This document shows positions 1 through 10,779 of a DNA stretch of 64,000 nucleotides, one piece after another. The notes below the pieces were generated by a model. The model did not search any database. It was not told the origin of the DNA and was given only the letters and a program-made list of their open reading frames with translations. The position numbers and the translations under genes were made by a program. The stretch is from Mortierella sp. BCC40632 (lineage: Eukaryota; Mortierellomycota; Mortierellomycetes; Mortierellales; Mortierellaceae), in contig WAEK01000005.1 in assembly GCA_011634665.1 (NCBI GenBank), positions 2,241,001 to 2,305,000 of the forward strand. Reading direction: 5' to 3'. The number at the start of each line of letters is the position of its first letter. The first letter of the stretch is position 1.

Positions 1-545
1 GCGCCCTCTGGTTCGATGGCTCGATCAAGTTCGCCTCTGCCAGTCGAAAAGAAGCGCAAAAAGATTGATGGTGCTGACGGAGCAGATGAAGGTGCCAAGA
101 AGCATGCTCGTCTAGCAGACGCTGCTTCGTCATCTAGTTCACAAGCAGCGGCTGTGTCTTCTGCAGCAGCGGCTCCTGCTTCAGGCGATGGTAAGTGTTT
201 TTCTTTTATGGGGCTTTTACTTCAGAGCTGCTATGTGGAGAGATGGTCTCTCTCTTTTAATTGTTTTGTATTCCAAACAACACATGTTTTTTGTCGTTCA
301 TACTGATGAGTCCGCCTCTTTACGAATCTGCACCCCTATTGGGCAACACAGACTCTCTTCTGATTTCAGAGGCTGAAGTCGTTTTATTGCTCAAGAGTCG
401 ACCACAGATGACGACGCGAGATCTGATCAATGAGTTGAAGCGCAAGTTGAGAAAGGAGCCTCGGAATAAGAACATTCTTGCGCAAATTGTCAAAAAGGTT
501 GCTCTTTCGCACGATGGTGTCCTGAGTCTCCGGGAAGGTCTTTAA
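1..545 (+). CDS. TFIIF alpha subunit (RAP74/Tfg1-like), C-terminal part
   Basis: General transcription factor IIF large subunit, which acts with RNA polymerase II in the nucleus; only its 3' end is in the window. The reading frame is open from base 1, so the ATG at 16 is probably internal. Exons are 1..190 and 370..545; the intron has GTAAGT and TTTCAG ends, and phase 1 plus AG rebuilds a Glu codon. The first part is a Lys/Ser/Ala-rich linker. The last 60 residues have the pattern of the RAP74 C-terminal winged helix (AEVVLLLKSRPQMTTRDLI, then a Lys/Arg helix, then NILAQIVKKV), which in other eukaryotes binds the phosphatase FCP1. The protein stops about where the family stops. The family is assigned from this domain alone, because the N-terminal dimerisation domain lies outside the window. 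Confidence 0.82.
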
Positions 546-558
546 CTCTAAGAGAGAC

Positions 559-590
<32 letters not shown>

Positions 591-1183
591 ACGCTGTAGA
601 TTCTATCCCATCTCTTTGGTGCAAGAAAAAAAAAAACAAAAAAAAAAAAAAACCAAAAAAAAAAAAAAAAACTCTTGGTCCTCTGTTCTTGACTCGGGAT
701 TTTTTTTTTAGGTCAAAGGTCTATCGACCCCTGGAAAATATGTGGATAGAGAGCAGCCTCAGAGGCAATGGCAATGCTTGTCTATGTTTCCATATTCTTT
801 TTTTTCGAAAAGGAGTACTACTTGGAGCAGAATGATTAAGCAATACCCTTTGCAGAGTCAAACGATGGTTTCTTTTGGTTCATGATTGACGCTGCTGGGA
901 ATTTGCTCCGATATGCAAAGCATACTCGAAATAGGTGACAAGGAACGTGCTGTGCGCAAAGAGATGTACATCCCCCTCGCCCGCCCATCAACTGAGAGCT
1001 TTCTTTCTGGGCGAAGAAAGAGAGAGAGGAAGGAAGAGAGCGATCGAGGGAGAGAGAGGAACCGCCCCAGTCTTCCAAAGGTATTTCCCTGCCTTTTCTT
1101 TCCTATTTCACTGATCGAAGAGAAGGGAGTGTACATAGTCAAGGTTGGTTGTACAACAATGTAAACCTGTTCAACCGATCGGG

Positions 1184-1228
<45 letters not shown>

Positions 1229-2035
1229 AGAGAACTTTCGGCATGTCCTCAATTCTATTAAGAGAGTTTGCTCCTCTTTTTTGGGGGAAGGGGGAGGGGG
1301 GAATAGAGAGAAAAGAAAAAGAAAAAAGGTAGACGTGGTCATACCCAGGGGGAGTGATTAGCCTGGCGAATCACCCTTGTTGTGGGGTGAGGAAAGAGAG
1401 GGAAGCCGACAAATGTGCCACGTACTGCCCGAGAAAGAGGAGAGAGAATGAGAGAGAAAAGAGCGGCGAGTGAAGTGAAGAGAGAGCGAGTGGGTGATCA
1501 GAAGGAAAATGGAAAACTGTAAAAAGCAGTCCTCCTCCTCCTCCTCCTCCTCCTCCTCCTCTCTTCTTCGCAGCAGGGCTCACCTCCTGCCTACCTGCTG
1601 GTCTTTCTCTCCCCACTTTTTTGTGTTTCCTGATCTCATCTCTTCTCAGGCCATCTTCTGTTCACTCTCCCAGGACTCTTTTCTCTCGTTCTCTGTCTCT
1701 CTCTCTTTCTCTCTTTCTCCTTCGCCTTCTCTCTGCTACCCGCTGTCTGCAACCCATGTAAGCATGTGGACCCTCCCAAAGCCCAGATGCCATCTCCGGA
1801 ACCATCAGAGGGATTCTCTCCTCCTCCCTTCCTCCTCCCCCTCAACCAGCCCCTCATTCAACGTTTTTTTTTTTTTTTTTTTTTTTTTTTATAGAGCTCT
1901 TTCCTGTTCCATCCTCTCAGTTGCATTCCTCGGGGCTACAGAGCGTCCATCAACCTCTTTTCACTCTATTCCTCCATCTTGTGGACAAAGACAGGGCACA
2001 GCCAAACACAAAGAAAAAGGAAAAAATAATCAGCA
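546..2035. other. Intergenic region with microsatellites
   Basis: No supportable gene. It holds (GA)n at about 551-588 and 1186-1226, interrupted poly-A at 626-670, a (TCC)n run at about 1532-1560 and a 27-base poly-T near 1864. Open frames here are translations of these repeats (poly-Ser, poly-Gly, Leu-Ser runs). The last few hundred bases, rich in pyrimidines, probably contain the RER1 promoter. Confidence 0.7.
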
Positions 2036-4063
2036 ATGAACAGCGATCAGCCAGAGGAAACAAACGCTTTCTGGGCACAAAAGTCGGCTCTTGAGCAGGT
2101 AAGCATCGCATTGCATCCCCTCCCCTCCCTTTCCCTTGGTTCCAGGATCCGAGAAATGAGAGACCGACTGAGAGAAGGAGAGCAAAGTGGGCAAGAGATG
2201 GAGCAGGGATGTTGGAGGAAAAATAGGAACGATGAATCCCAAAAACGAACAAGACCTTATTTTTTTTATTTTCTCTTCTTGCTTCGAGACCTATGCGCTC
2301 ATCCTGATGATGCCGCCAAGACAGTGATCACGACTGATGACGACCATCAGTTAGGGGATGACTTTGTTGAGATGACGCAAATGCGGCAGTTGGATAATCC
2401 GGAAAAGAAAGAGGGAGAGAGAATGTGCGTGCGTGCGTGTGTTCGAAATAAGAGTGGCGACTCGGTTCCAGGATCTCGTCTTCATCCACCCCACAGATTT
2501 GGAATGTGGCAAATGATGCTACCTTCATCCCAGTCAGATGGCTCCGCCTTTCACCCTTTCCTTTCTTTCCCCTTCATGTCCTTCCACCCCCAAAGTACTG
2601 TCCTCAGGACCGATCAGAGGGAAAAGTCTTGAAAGGAGATTGGGCCAGGGGAAGGTTGGTGGGGTGTATGACGCGGGGGCCACGATAGGAGCCGATGGGG
2701 CGGAAGGGCCACCGATACTGGGGAAAGAGTATACAAATGTGGATCAACCCAGAAAAGAGTCAACTGCTTTCGCAAAAGATGAGAAAGAGAGGAGGATCTC
2801 CCACTTCTTCTCCATAGCCCAGCTGTCCTGAGCCCCTATCGGACAATTTCCAATGTGTCCGGATCTCTGACAACATCTCTCTCTTTCTCTCCCCCTTGCT
2901 CTTTCTTTTCTCTGTTAAAAAATAACCCTTCCAAAAAAAAAAAAAAAAAAAATACGCAGCGCTATCAAGCCATCCTTGACAGAGTGACCCCACATACGCT
3001 GGAGCGCTGGATCTTTACAGGAGTGTGTCTTGTCATCTACTTTATCCGAGTTCTCTTTGCTCAAGGATGGTACATTGTCACATATGCTCTCGGCATCTAC
3101 CTTTTGAACCTCTTCCTGGCCTTCCTTCAGCCCAAGTTCGACCCTTCATTGGAGATGGACATGGCTGCGGATGCTGTGGAGGAGGGTCCAATGCTTCCGA
3201 CGAGATCGGATGATGAATTCCGTCCTTTTGTCAGGAGGCTACCAGAATTCAAGTTTTGGTAAGTTTTTTTTTTTCCCTTGTTGCTCAACTAGCTAGGGTA
3301 GGAGTGGCATCAGTACGATCAATGTGGTGATCGAAAATCATGGACGATCTGACACATGGACGCATCCCGGATACTGATCCTGCATGTATCGACTATATTG
3401 AGGCTTGGAGGGACTGTAAGGGGAGAGGAGAAGAGAGGTTTTGAGGAGAGAACGAGAGAGTATTGGTGATGAAGAGATAGGGAGGAGGAAAAGGACAGGT
3501 TTGGTTTTGTAGAGCTGGCGAAATGATATGAATGCGTAGGAAACACGTGTTCCGGGGTTGCAAACGTGTGGGGAGGAAATCTGGTATACCTCTTTGTGGC
3601 CAAAATACGATATGCAAGACACAAACAACAATCAAAGGCCAAAAGCAAAAGCAATAGCAACCACCACCACCTCCACCATAACAACAACAACAGTATCAAC
3701 AATATCCACAACTACAGCAAAAACGATGGGCTCCTTACACAACCTCCAAAAAAAAAAAAAAAAAAAAAGGATAGGCGTTTTTTTTTTTTTTTTTTTTGTT
3801 GTGTCTTGTACTCATTCTCTTTCTGTGCGCCATTGCACTTAACTATATCTTTTAGGCATTCTGCGACACGGTCGATATTGATTGCCTTCCTCTGCACCTT
3901 GTCCCGGTTCTTCGACATTCCCGTCTTTTGGCCGATTCTTTTGATCTACTTCTGCATCTTGTTCACAATCACGATGAAGCGCCAGATCAGGCACATGATC
4001 AAATATCGATACATCCCCTTCAACATTGGCAAGAAGAGCTACGGCAAGAGTGGTTACAAATAG
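2036..4063 (+). CDS. RER1: RER1, Golgi-to-ER retrieval receptor
   Basis: Multi-pass membrane protein of the early Golgi that returns escaped ER membrane proteins by COPI vesicles. Exons are 2036..2098, 2960..3258 and 3856..4063, giving 189 residues, the usual family length. Family motifs in order: RYQAILDRVTPH before the first membrane segment, QGWYIVTYALGIYLLNLFLA, PTRSDDEFRPFVRRLPEFKFW, then after intron 2 DIPVFWPILL and TMKRQIRHMIKYRYIPF. A Trp codon is split across intron 2 and rebuilt exactly. Intron 1 is 861 bp and intron 2 is 597 bp, both long for this window and full of poly-A/T and CT runs. The 21-residue first exon is the least certain part: it is chosen because its GTAAGC donor is in phase 0 with exon 2. 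It converges with the STRAP-like gene. Confidence 0.93.
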
Positions 4064-4463
4064 ATTCGTATAATATTTCCGACTTTGGCTTTTGAATAAG
4101 CAGCAGAAAAAAATGGAGTAAAGCAATTGCGCGATAACGATATAGACATCTCTCTTCGGTCCCTGAATGACGGTTAGATCATTCAAGGGAGTAAAGAGTT
4201 GTGTGCAATTGAAAGAAAGAAACGCCCCATGTCAAAAAGAAAGTCTCCTGTCATTTTTTTTTTTTTTATTAGTTGGAAAGCGACGCCTATCATAAAGAGA
4301 AGTCGTCATAGCAATTTCATGCCCACATAATCGAACCCCATTAGGTTCGCACGGAGCTAGCGCATGGCTTTTCTCCCTTCAGGCTGCATCCGTGCACCTG
4401 TCAGGGCCCTGAATGCACATGCCTCAAGAGATACTTGTCTCTCTTTTGCTGCTCTTGGACCCT
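4064..4463. other. Convergent 3' intergenic region
   Basis: Four hundred bases between the ends of RER1 and the STRAP-like gene. One poly-T run lies near 4255-4267. No gene seen; presumably shared 3' UTR and polyadenylation sequence. Confidence 0.7.
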
Positions 4464-6421
4464 TCAGGCATCTTCGGTTCCATCTCCCTGCCACAAACCG
4501 TAACGCTTGCCTGGTGTAGTCTGCCACAATCGGATGGTACCATCCTCTACAAAACAAAACAGAAACCGTGATCCAGGTTTGGGGACGGATCAGTGGTTTG
4601 TCGCTTTTTCTTCAACCTTGATCCAAAAAAGCAAGCAAGCAAACAAGCAAACAAGCAAAGCAATCAATGATCATTTACCGGAACCAGTGGCATAGAGCTC
4701 TCCATCGGGACTGTAGCTGACTGTGTGGACTGGACCATGGTGACCCTTGTAGACCTCCAACTCCTGACCGCTCTCAAAGTCATAAATACGAACCCAGAGG
4801 TCAGATGTGCCTCCAGCAACAAAGCGTGAATGGCTTGGGTGCAAAGAAACGGCAGAAACATCATGCTCCGTCTTGGTATGGTTTCTTAGAGTATATCTAG
4901 AAGGGAAGGGAGTCGAGTTAAACATACAATACCCAAGTTATTAGAGACACAGCTGAGTTTTGACAGCGAACATCTCCCTCTCTCTTTTCCACTTTTCCTT
5001 TCTTTCCTTCCTTTCTTTCATTCTTTTAAAGGGACGCATAGAACCCCCTCCCAAAAAAAAAAAAAGGGGCAGCCAGTTGAGCGGAACATACGTTTGAGCA
5101 TCCCAGAAGTAGACGGATTTTCCAGAGGTCGATGTAATATAGTGTCCATCAGCAGAGAGGTCCATAGAGGTGATTGGTCCATCTGTCTTGCAAGTATGCA
5201 CAGGATTGAGTGTCCTAGGATCCCATACCCTATTTTTCAAAAAATAATAATAATCAAACAGACAGTTGTTAAACAAACCAAAGTCAACCATTTTCGTTTT
5301 TTCTGTGTTTGTGTGCAGTTCAACCTACTTGATCTCCATGCTGTCACCTGAGCTAAGGATCATATTCCGAGCACCATCCCAAACCACATTACGGATGACG
5401 GATGAGTGAGCATCACAGCTGAGGAGTGGCTGACCTGCAGCGTCTTCACGGTTCAAGTCAAAGATCCGAAGTTTCTTTTCCATGCCTCCTGTGACGATTC
5501 GGCTTCCGTCTCCAGAAAAATCGCATCCACGAACAATGTGCTGGTGAGGGAACGAGTGCAAGACATCTCCCGTGTATGTGTCCCAGACCTTGCTATTGTT
5601 TTTCAAGAGCAAAAAAGTTAGCGACAAGTAAAATCAAATAAAAAAAAAAAAAAAAAAAAAATAAGGGTTAGGGAAGGAGAGAGAGAGAGAGAGAGAGAGT
5701 TAGACCAATCGAGTGATGCACAGGCATTTCTTCAGGGGGTAACGAGCGAGGAAAAGAGCCAGAAAGGATGGGGATCCTTGTGTTCTGTTCAACAAGAGTA
5801 CACAAGGAGAAAATCACCATCCTTGGGCGAGGAAGAGAGGAAAGGTTGTCCCTCCTCTTTCTCTCTCCATCTCTTTTCTCTATAACGAAAGAAGAAAAAA
5901 AAAGATGCATCATCCGCACCATCCACACATACGCAGTGAAATCCGCCGAGGCAGTGACGGCCATTTTGACATCGGCACTCATCCGTGCGCTCCAGACGGC
6001 ACCCTTGTGTCCAATGAACGTGCCAATCCAGTCTCCTGTCTGTCCATCTCTGAGCATCGGGTTGCCATCTAGAGAGAAAAAAGTAAGAGAGAGAGAGAGA
6101 GAGAGAAAAAGGGGAGAAGGAGAGGGGAGAGGGAGAAAGCAAGTAGGTAACACAGCCAAAAGACAAGAAAGAAAGCATGAGATGGCATCCATGCATTCAG
6201 GACAAGGACATTTTGGTGACGCACATTCACCTCCCTGAGAAGAAGAACAGAAAAAAAGGGCTCACTCAAGCATAGAGAAGTCTATCGGACTCACCTTTGC
6301 ACGCGCTAATCATGTAGTATGAGCCATCAGACATGATTCTTGAGAAATGCAAGTCGACGACTGGGCGGGTGTGACCCGAACATGTCAGGGGAATGGCGCG
6401 AGGAGTGGAAGCCATAGACAT
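4464..6421 (-). CDS. STRAP/UNRIP-like WD40-repeat protein
   Basis: Seven-bladed WD40 propeller related to serine-threonine kinase receptor-associated protein, an SMN-complex and signalling adaptor in animals. Exons on the minus strand: 6421..6295, 6068..5933, 5592..5329, 5229..5092, 4896..4679 and 4546..4464, giving 321 residues (human STRAP is about 350). All phases match. Diagnostic stretches are LTCSGHTRPVVDL, CKDGNPMLRDGQTGDWIGTF, GHKGAVWSARMS, DFTAKVWD (rebuilt across intron 2), a GGMEKKLRIFDLN blade, LEVYKGHHGPVHTVSYSPDG and a final DGTIRLWQT blade. Two in-frame ATGs, at 6421 and 6415, are possible starts. The role in this fungus is inferred from the family only. Confidence 0.92.
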
Positions 6422-7022
6422 TGTCTTTTTTATGGCTAGAAGGCGGGGAATGGAGTGGTAAAAGTGTGGGGTAGGTAAAGTGTCAATGTGCGTTGGAGAG
6501 ATAGATAGATAGATAAAGAGAGAGAGATATGTATTTAAATAAACAGAGATGTTCTAGGATGGCCGTGTACAGTCAGTAGGGATGCAACAGCGGAGGACGG
6601 CGTGCAACACGGAGTGTGAGTGAGTGAGTGAGTGAAGGAATGAGAGAAAGAAATGAGATGACGGGGATGAGGATGATGGTCGCGATGTGGTTGGGCATGG
6701 AGTGGGCCTCAGTCCAAGCCACCCAATACACTTGGCCTCTTTCTCTCTTTCTCTCTTTGTCTCTTTCTCTCTCTCACACGCTCACTCTCTACAGTAAAGA
6801 CAGTAAAGGGGGCTTTACAACCATGTCAAGAACCTGGACATCTGATTATACAAAGAAAGAGAACCTTGTTATTGCGATCTATAGTACACTAAGGGGCAAG
6901 CAGGCTGGGCAGAGAGTGGAGACGAGACCAGCGTCTCATGAATTGGGTTGCCTTTAGCTCTGTCAGCTTGTATTGGGACTGACCGATAGTCATTCTCTCA
7001 AAACATCATAAAGTCACCTCCT
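6422..7022. other. Intergenic region, STRAP-like promoter
   Basis: Six hundred bases between the start of the STRAP-like gene and the end of the next minus-strand gene. It contains (GATA)n near 6501-6515, GTGA repeats near 6615-6635 and a CT-rich tract near 6735-6785. No gene recognised. Confidence 0.6.
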
Positions 7023-7937
7023 CTAATAGGCCTGAGGAGCCCTTGGGGTGCTATTGCTGTATCCTCCATTCCCATATCCCCCTCCATTCCCGTATCCACC
7101 CCCATGGCCATTGTAATCGTAGTCATTGTATCCGGGGTAATGGCTAGATGGCATAGTCGCTGGAGGGTACGCCACTGACTGGTCCACATAGGGGGTCGAC
7201 CGACCATTTCCGCCAATAACAGACATCTCTGTCTCCTCGTACATCCCGTGGGTACCATTGTTGGCTCCTCCGTATCGCTCTTGTACATAGTGAGGATTAT
7301 AATAATCGGTTTCAGCGGCCTCCTTTTGATTAGAGTAGTACGCATCCTGAGACCCTTGTTGATTCAAATTGGCGCCGCGTCCAACCGTGGGACCATCACC
7401 AAGCTCAAGATACCCTTTCCGAGGAGTTCCAATAGGGTCACTGCGGTCGAAATTCTCGGCCAAAGTAGCAGCCATTTCCTTGTTCCGTCGAGCACGATCC
7501 TTGCGATTCATTGCGCAACGGAAGGCGAGGATGGCGACACCAATTACAAAGACAAGTCCTCCGACAGCTGCTCCTCCTATGATCAACCCCGAGCTATTAT
7601 CAGAATCATTATTGGTTGGGGTTGAGGTCGAAGTTGTATTCTGGGTTTGGGTTGCGCTCAATGAAGGGGTACTCAGAGTGCGTGAATTCGAGAGGGTTGA
7701 ACTCTGGATGGTGGAGGTAGATTGTCTTGTCTGGGTAGTGTTGGTGGCAGGAGGAGGAGGGAGGAGTGTGTTCGTCGTCATTGTTGAAGTTTGTGTCAAG
7801 GTAGTGGTCTAGGTATAGGAGTAAGATTCAAATCTTGGGTAAGATAACCTGACCTGGCCTGAAGAGTAAAATGTAGAGAGCAGAGCCAGTTCCTCATTTT
7901 CGTCCTAGTCTCGAACTGACAGGCTCACGTCGCTTTT

Positions 7938-8004
<67 letters not shown>

Positions 8005-8738
8005 ATGCTCGCTCTCGACCCTCAATCAAGCAGCCAAGTAACGAGTCGAAAAAGGTGGTCTGCTTACAGCCCTCTAAGTTCAAGTGGAAAATCTTCACTC
8101 CAGATTAGCCAACAACAATCGTCTTACCGTGCTGGATTGAGTGACTGACTTGGAAGGATCTATTGTGGGTTGTTGTCCCCCTGTTGGCTGCTCCCCGGGT
8201 TGTCCTCCAGGCTGTCCTCCAGGTTGTTGTCCTCCAGGCGGCTGACCTGCAGGCGGCTCGCCCCCAGGTAGCAATTGTCTACGACCTAGCCTAGGGCGCG
8301 ATGGGACCAGAAAGCGGATCGAGTTGAGGGAGAACATGTGCTACGCGACAAAGAGAGAGAAGGGGTGAGCAAATCGAGGTTAATACAACGGTCTTTTGGG
8401 AAACAAAGGCCTCCTGCCTGTACAACATTGGGCGAAAATTGCAACGGGCGTAGGAGGCTGTCGAATCGGATTATGGCGGGATACGAAGTGGAGGCCTCGT
8501 CTTCCTAGCCTCTTTCTCCATCACATTTGTCACAGCATAGCCGGGGTGACTTCCAGTCAGGGACAACACTTACAGGTTCTCGGTCTTGGAGTCCGTCCTC
8601 CAAGGCAACTGCAGGACATATGCATGTGGCCAGGGCGAGGATGAGCGCAGCAAGGAACAAGAGATGAGACGCACTGAAGTGCCGGTGCTGTTGTCGGCAA
8701 AGTCCTTCCTGTGTGCGTGGGGCACGCCTTTGGGTCAT
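7023..8738 (-). CDS. Single-pass membrane protein with Ser/Thr-rich ectodomain
   Basis: Exons 8738..8574, 8340..8128 and 7808..7023 (all phase 0) give 387 residues. An N-terminal hydrophobic segment (LLFLAALILALATCICPAVA) looks like a signal peptide. Next come a Gly/Pro/Gln repeat region (GGQPGGQP), a Thr/Ser/Asn-rich stretch likely to be O-glycosylated, one membrane segment (IIGGAAVGGLVFVIGVAILAF) followed by basic residues, and a cytoplasmic tail ending in Tyr/Gly/Asn repeats (GGGYGNGGGYGNGG). The layout resembles fungal wall-stress sensors of the Mid2/Wsc type, but no WSC cysteine domain is present. The function is therefore not assigned. Intron 2 carries a long CT microsatellite. Confidence 0.75.
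7939..8002. repeat. (CT)n microsatellite inside an intron
   Basis: About 32 uninterrupted CT units lie in intron 2 (7809-8127) of the single-pass membrane protein gene. On the gene's sense strand it reads GA, so it is not the polypyrimidine tract. Confidence 0.95.
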
Positions 8739-10779
8739 GTTGAAAAGAGAGGAGGACCCCCTGGGAGTGGATAGTCAGTCGCGCTCCTGGCAGTGAGGGA
8801 CGGTCGAGAAGGGGGCTTTGGCGCCGAGACAGAGGGGCGAGTGTGTCGAATAAGGATGCAGTCGATGGACAGGAGAGCTGGCGAGAAGTGAGAGGCGAGG
8901 AAAAACGGTGATGGAGCGGATGGAGTTGGGATGGAGCGGGATGGAAAAAAGGAAAAGATAACGAGGATGAGGATGGATGTGAAAGATGAGAAGTGGAGGT
9001 GAAAGGATGGCGAGATGGAAAGAAAAGAGAGAGCGAGGGAGGGAGAGAGAGAGAGAGCGAGGGAGGGAGAGAGAGAGAGAGAGAGAGAAAAAAAAAAAAT
9101 AAAGGATGATGAAGAGAGTGATGATGAGTCTTGTTCCTGGCCCAAGGGACCGCTCTCTGCTCTTGCTCATTGCAGAACAGAGGCTCTCTTTCCTGCACTT
9201 CCTGTCTCTTGTCCTTGGGAGGAGTAAAAAAAAAAAAAAAAAAAGAGATAGAGAGAGATAAAGTAACCCCTCGCGAGACTTTCGTCCGTTAGCAAAGTAT
9301 ATCTCGACAATAACCGCACCCGAGCACACGGGGGTGTGCCAGGACCTAGGACCCGGGGAGAAACCCCTCTGTAGCCAACATGATCCATAGTGCCAGGCTG
9401 GAGCCTTGGTTGACTATAAGGCCATTTTCTATGTGGTTGCAGGGCGAATCCTGAATCAAAGATGTGGGCTCTCGGGCCAGTGGGGAGTGCGAGTAAGCAG
9501 CTGGCTTGGGGCTCTTTCTCTTTCTCTCAAGTAATGTACTCAGTCTCTCAAATCGTATCCCCCCACCCTCTCCCTTTGCTCTCTCAGACCCCGCGGACTG
9601 AACTAGTGAGAACAGTTCGGGCAGGTGACAAGGGTCGGATGAGCACAGTCAGCACGTGGGACGCTGCCTAGCGGGTTCCAGCATGGCAGTCATGGGAAGC
9701 GAATGGCGGCGAATGGCGGCGAATGACGGCGAATGGCTAAAGTCGGCGAAGCCTGCACCTGTCGAAGCAGAGAAGAGAGAGAAAGAGAGAAAGAGAGAGA
9801 GAGAGAGATAGAGAGAAAGAAGAAAGAGAAAAAAAGAGAAGCAACGTGCGACCACCCCTTTTGGCTCCCTCTCCCCAGCCCTCACGCACCACACACCCCG
9901 CCACCTCCAAAACCTTGCCCCGTTTGTACTTCTTCATTGCTGTTCGTCGCCACTTCCACTCCAGAGTCGCTGCCACTGCCACCCCGCAACCGCGCTAGAG
10001 CCAGCTCCTAGTCCACGCGCCACCACACTTTCCCACGGCCACCTCTCACCCCGCTCTATTCTCGCGATCCCCGACTCGCAGGATCCGGTAGCCCTGACAT
10101 GGTCTTTGCAAACACCCGAACCGTCGTCGAATGATAAGCACCAGTACTCAGAGATCTCTGTGCGATCATCGTCCAGGGGCCGGCATCCCGGATGCATCCA
10201 TGCGGACATTTGCTCTTTTTCCATCCCATTCAATCTCATATTGCTGACAGCTACTCTGATTATAGACACCAACGTACCACTCCAATGTAAGCACCAGTAG
10301 TGCGTCCAAAGAGCAACTATTGGCACCTGAGGGTTGTTGATGGCGCACAAAAAGGTGATCCACCTTGACTAATTATTTTCTCGGTGCATGTCCTTTACTT
10401 TTTCCTTTTTTTCTTGCCATTAGCTGTTGCCTTTCCAGTTATTGTAGCCTTTTTTTTTTTTTTTTTTTTGTTCCCCAACCACTCGACCAACGAAGAAACG
10501 AAAGGGGAAGAAGAGACTGCAGCAGACCAGAGGCGACAGCCATATTTCACAACCTGCACCCAGGCCTTGTTCGGGAAGCATTTTGGGACCGACGCTTTCG
10601 TCTTTTTTCTCTTTCTTTTTCTCTCTCTTACTATCTCAATCTCTTTCCATCCCTATTCTTTCCTTCGGAGAGATAGCGCCTCGGTCACTGGTCAGTCGGT
10701 CGATCTTGTCTCAGCACAGAGCGCCAACTGACCGAAGAAATATTGGCCAGAATTCCCCAAAGCCTTCCCATTCATCACC
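8739..10779. other. Divergent intergenic region
   Basis: Two kilobases between divergent genes. It contains (GA)n blocks at about 9025-9090 and 9775-9820, poly-A at about 9227-9244 and poly-T at 10451-10469. No open frame here has more than simple-repeat content. It should hold both promoters and the long 5' leader of the gene that starts at 10780; no clear TATA box was found. Confidence 0.6.

Noticed and set aside
1371..2035. Ser-rich and Gly-rich ORFs upstream of RER1
   Set aside because: They cover TCC repeats and poly-T runs and have no splice partner or conserved motif.
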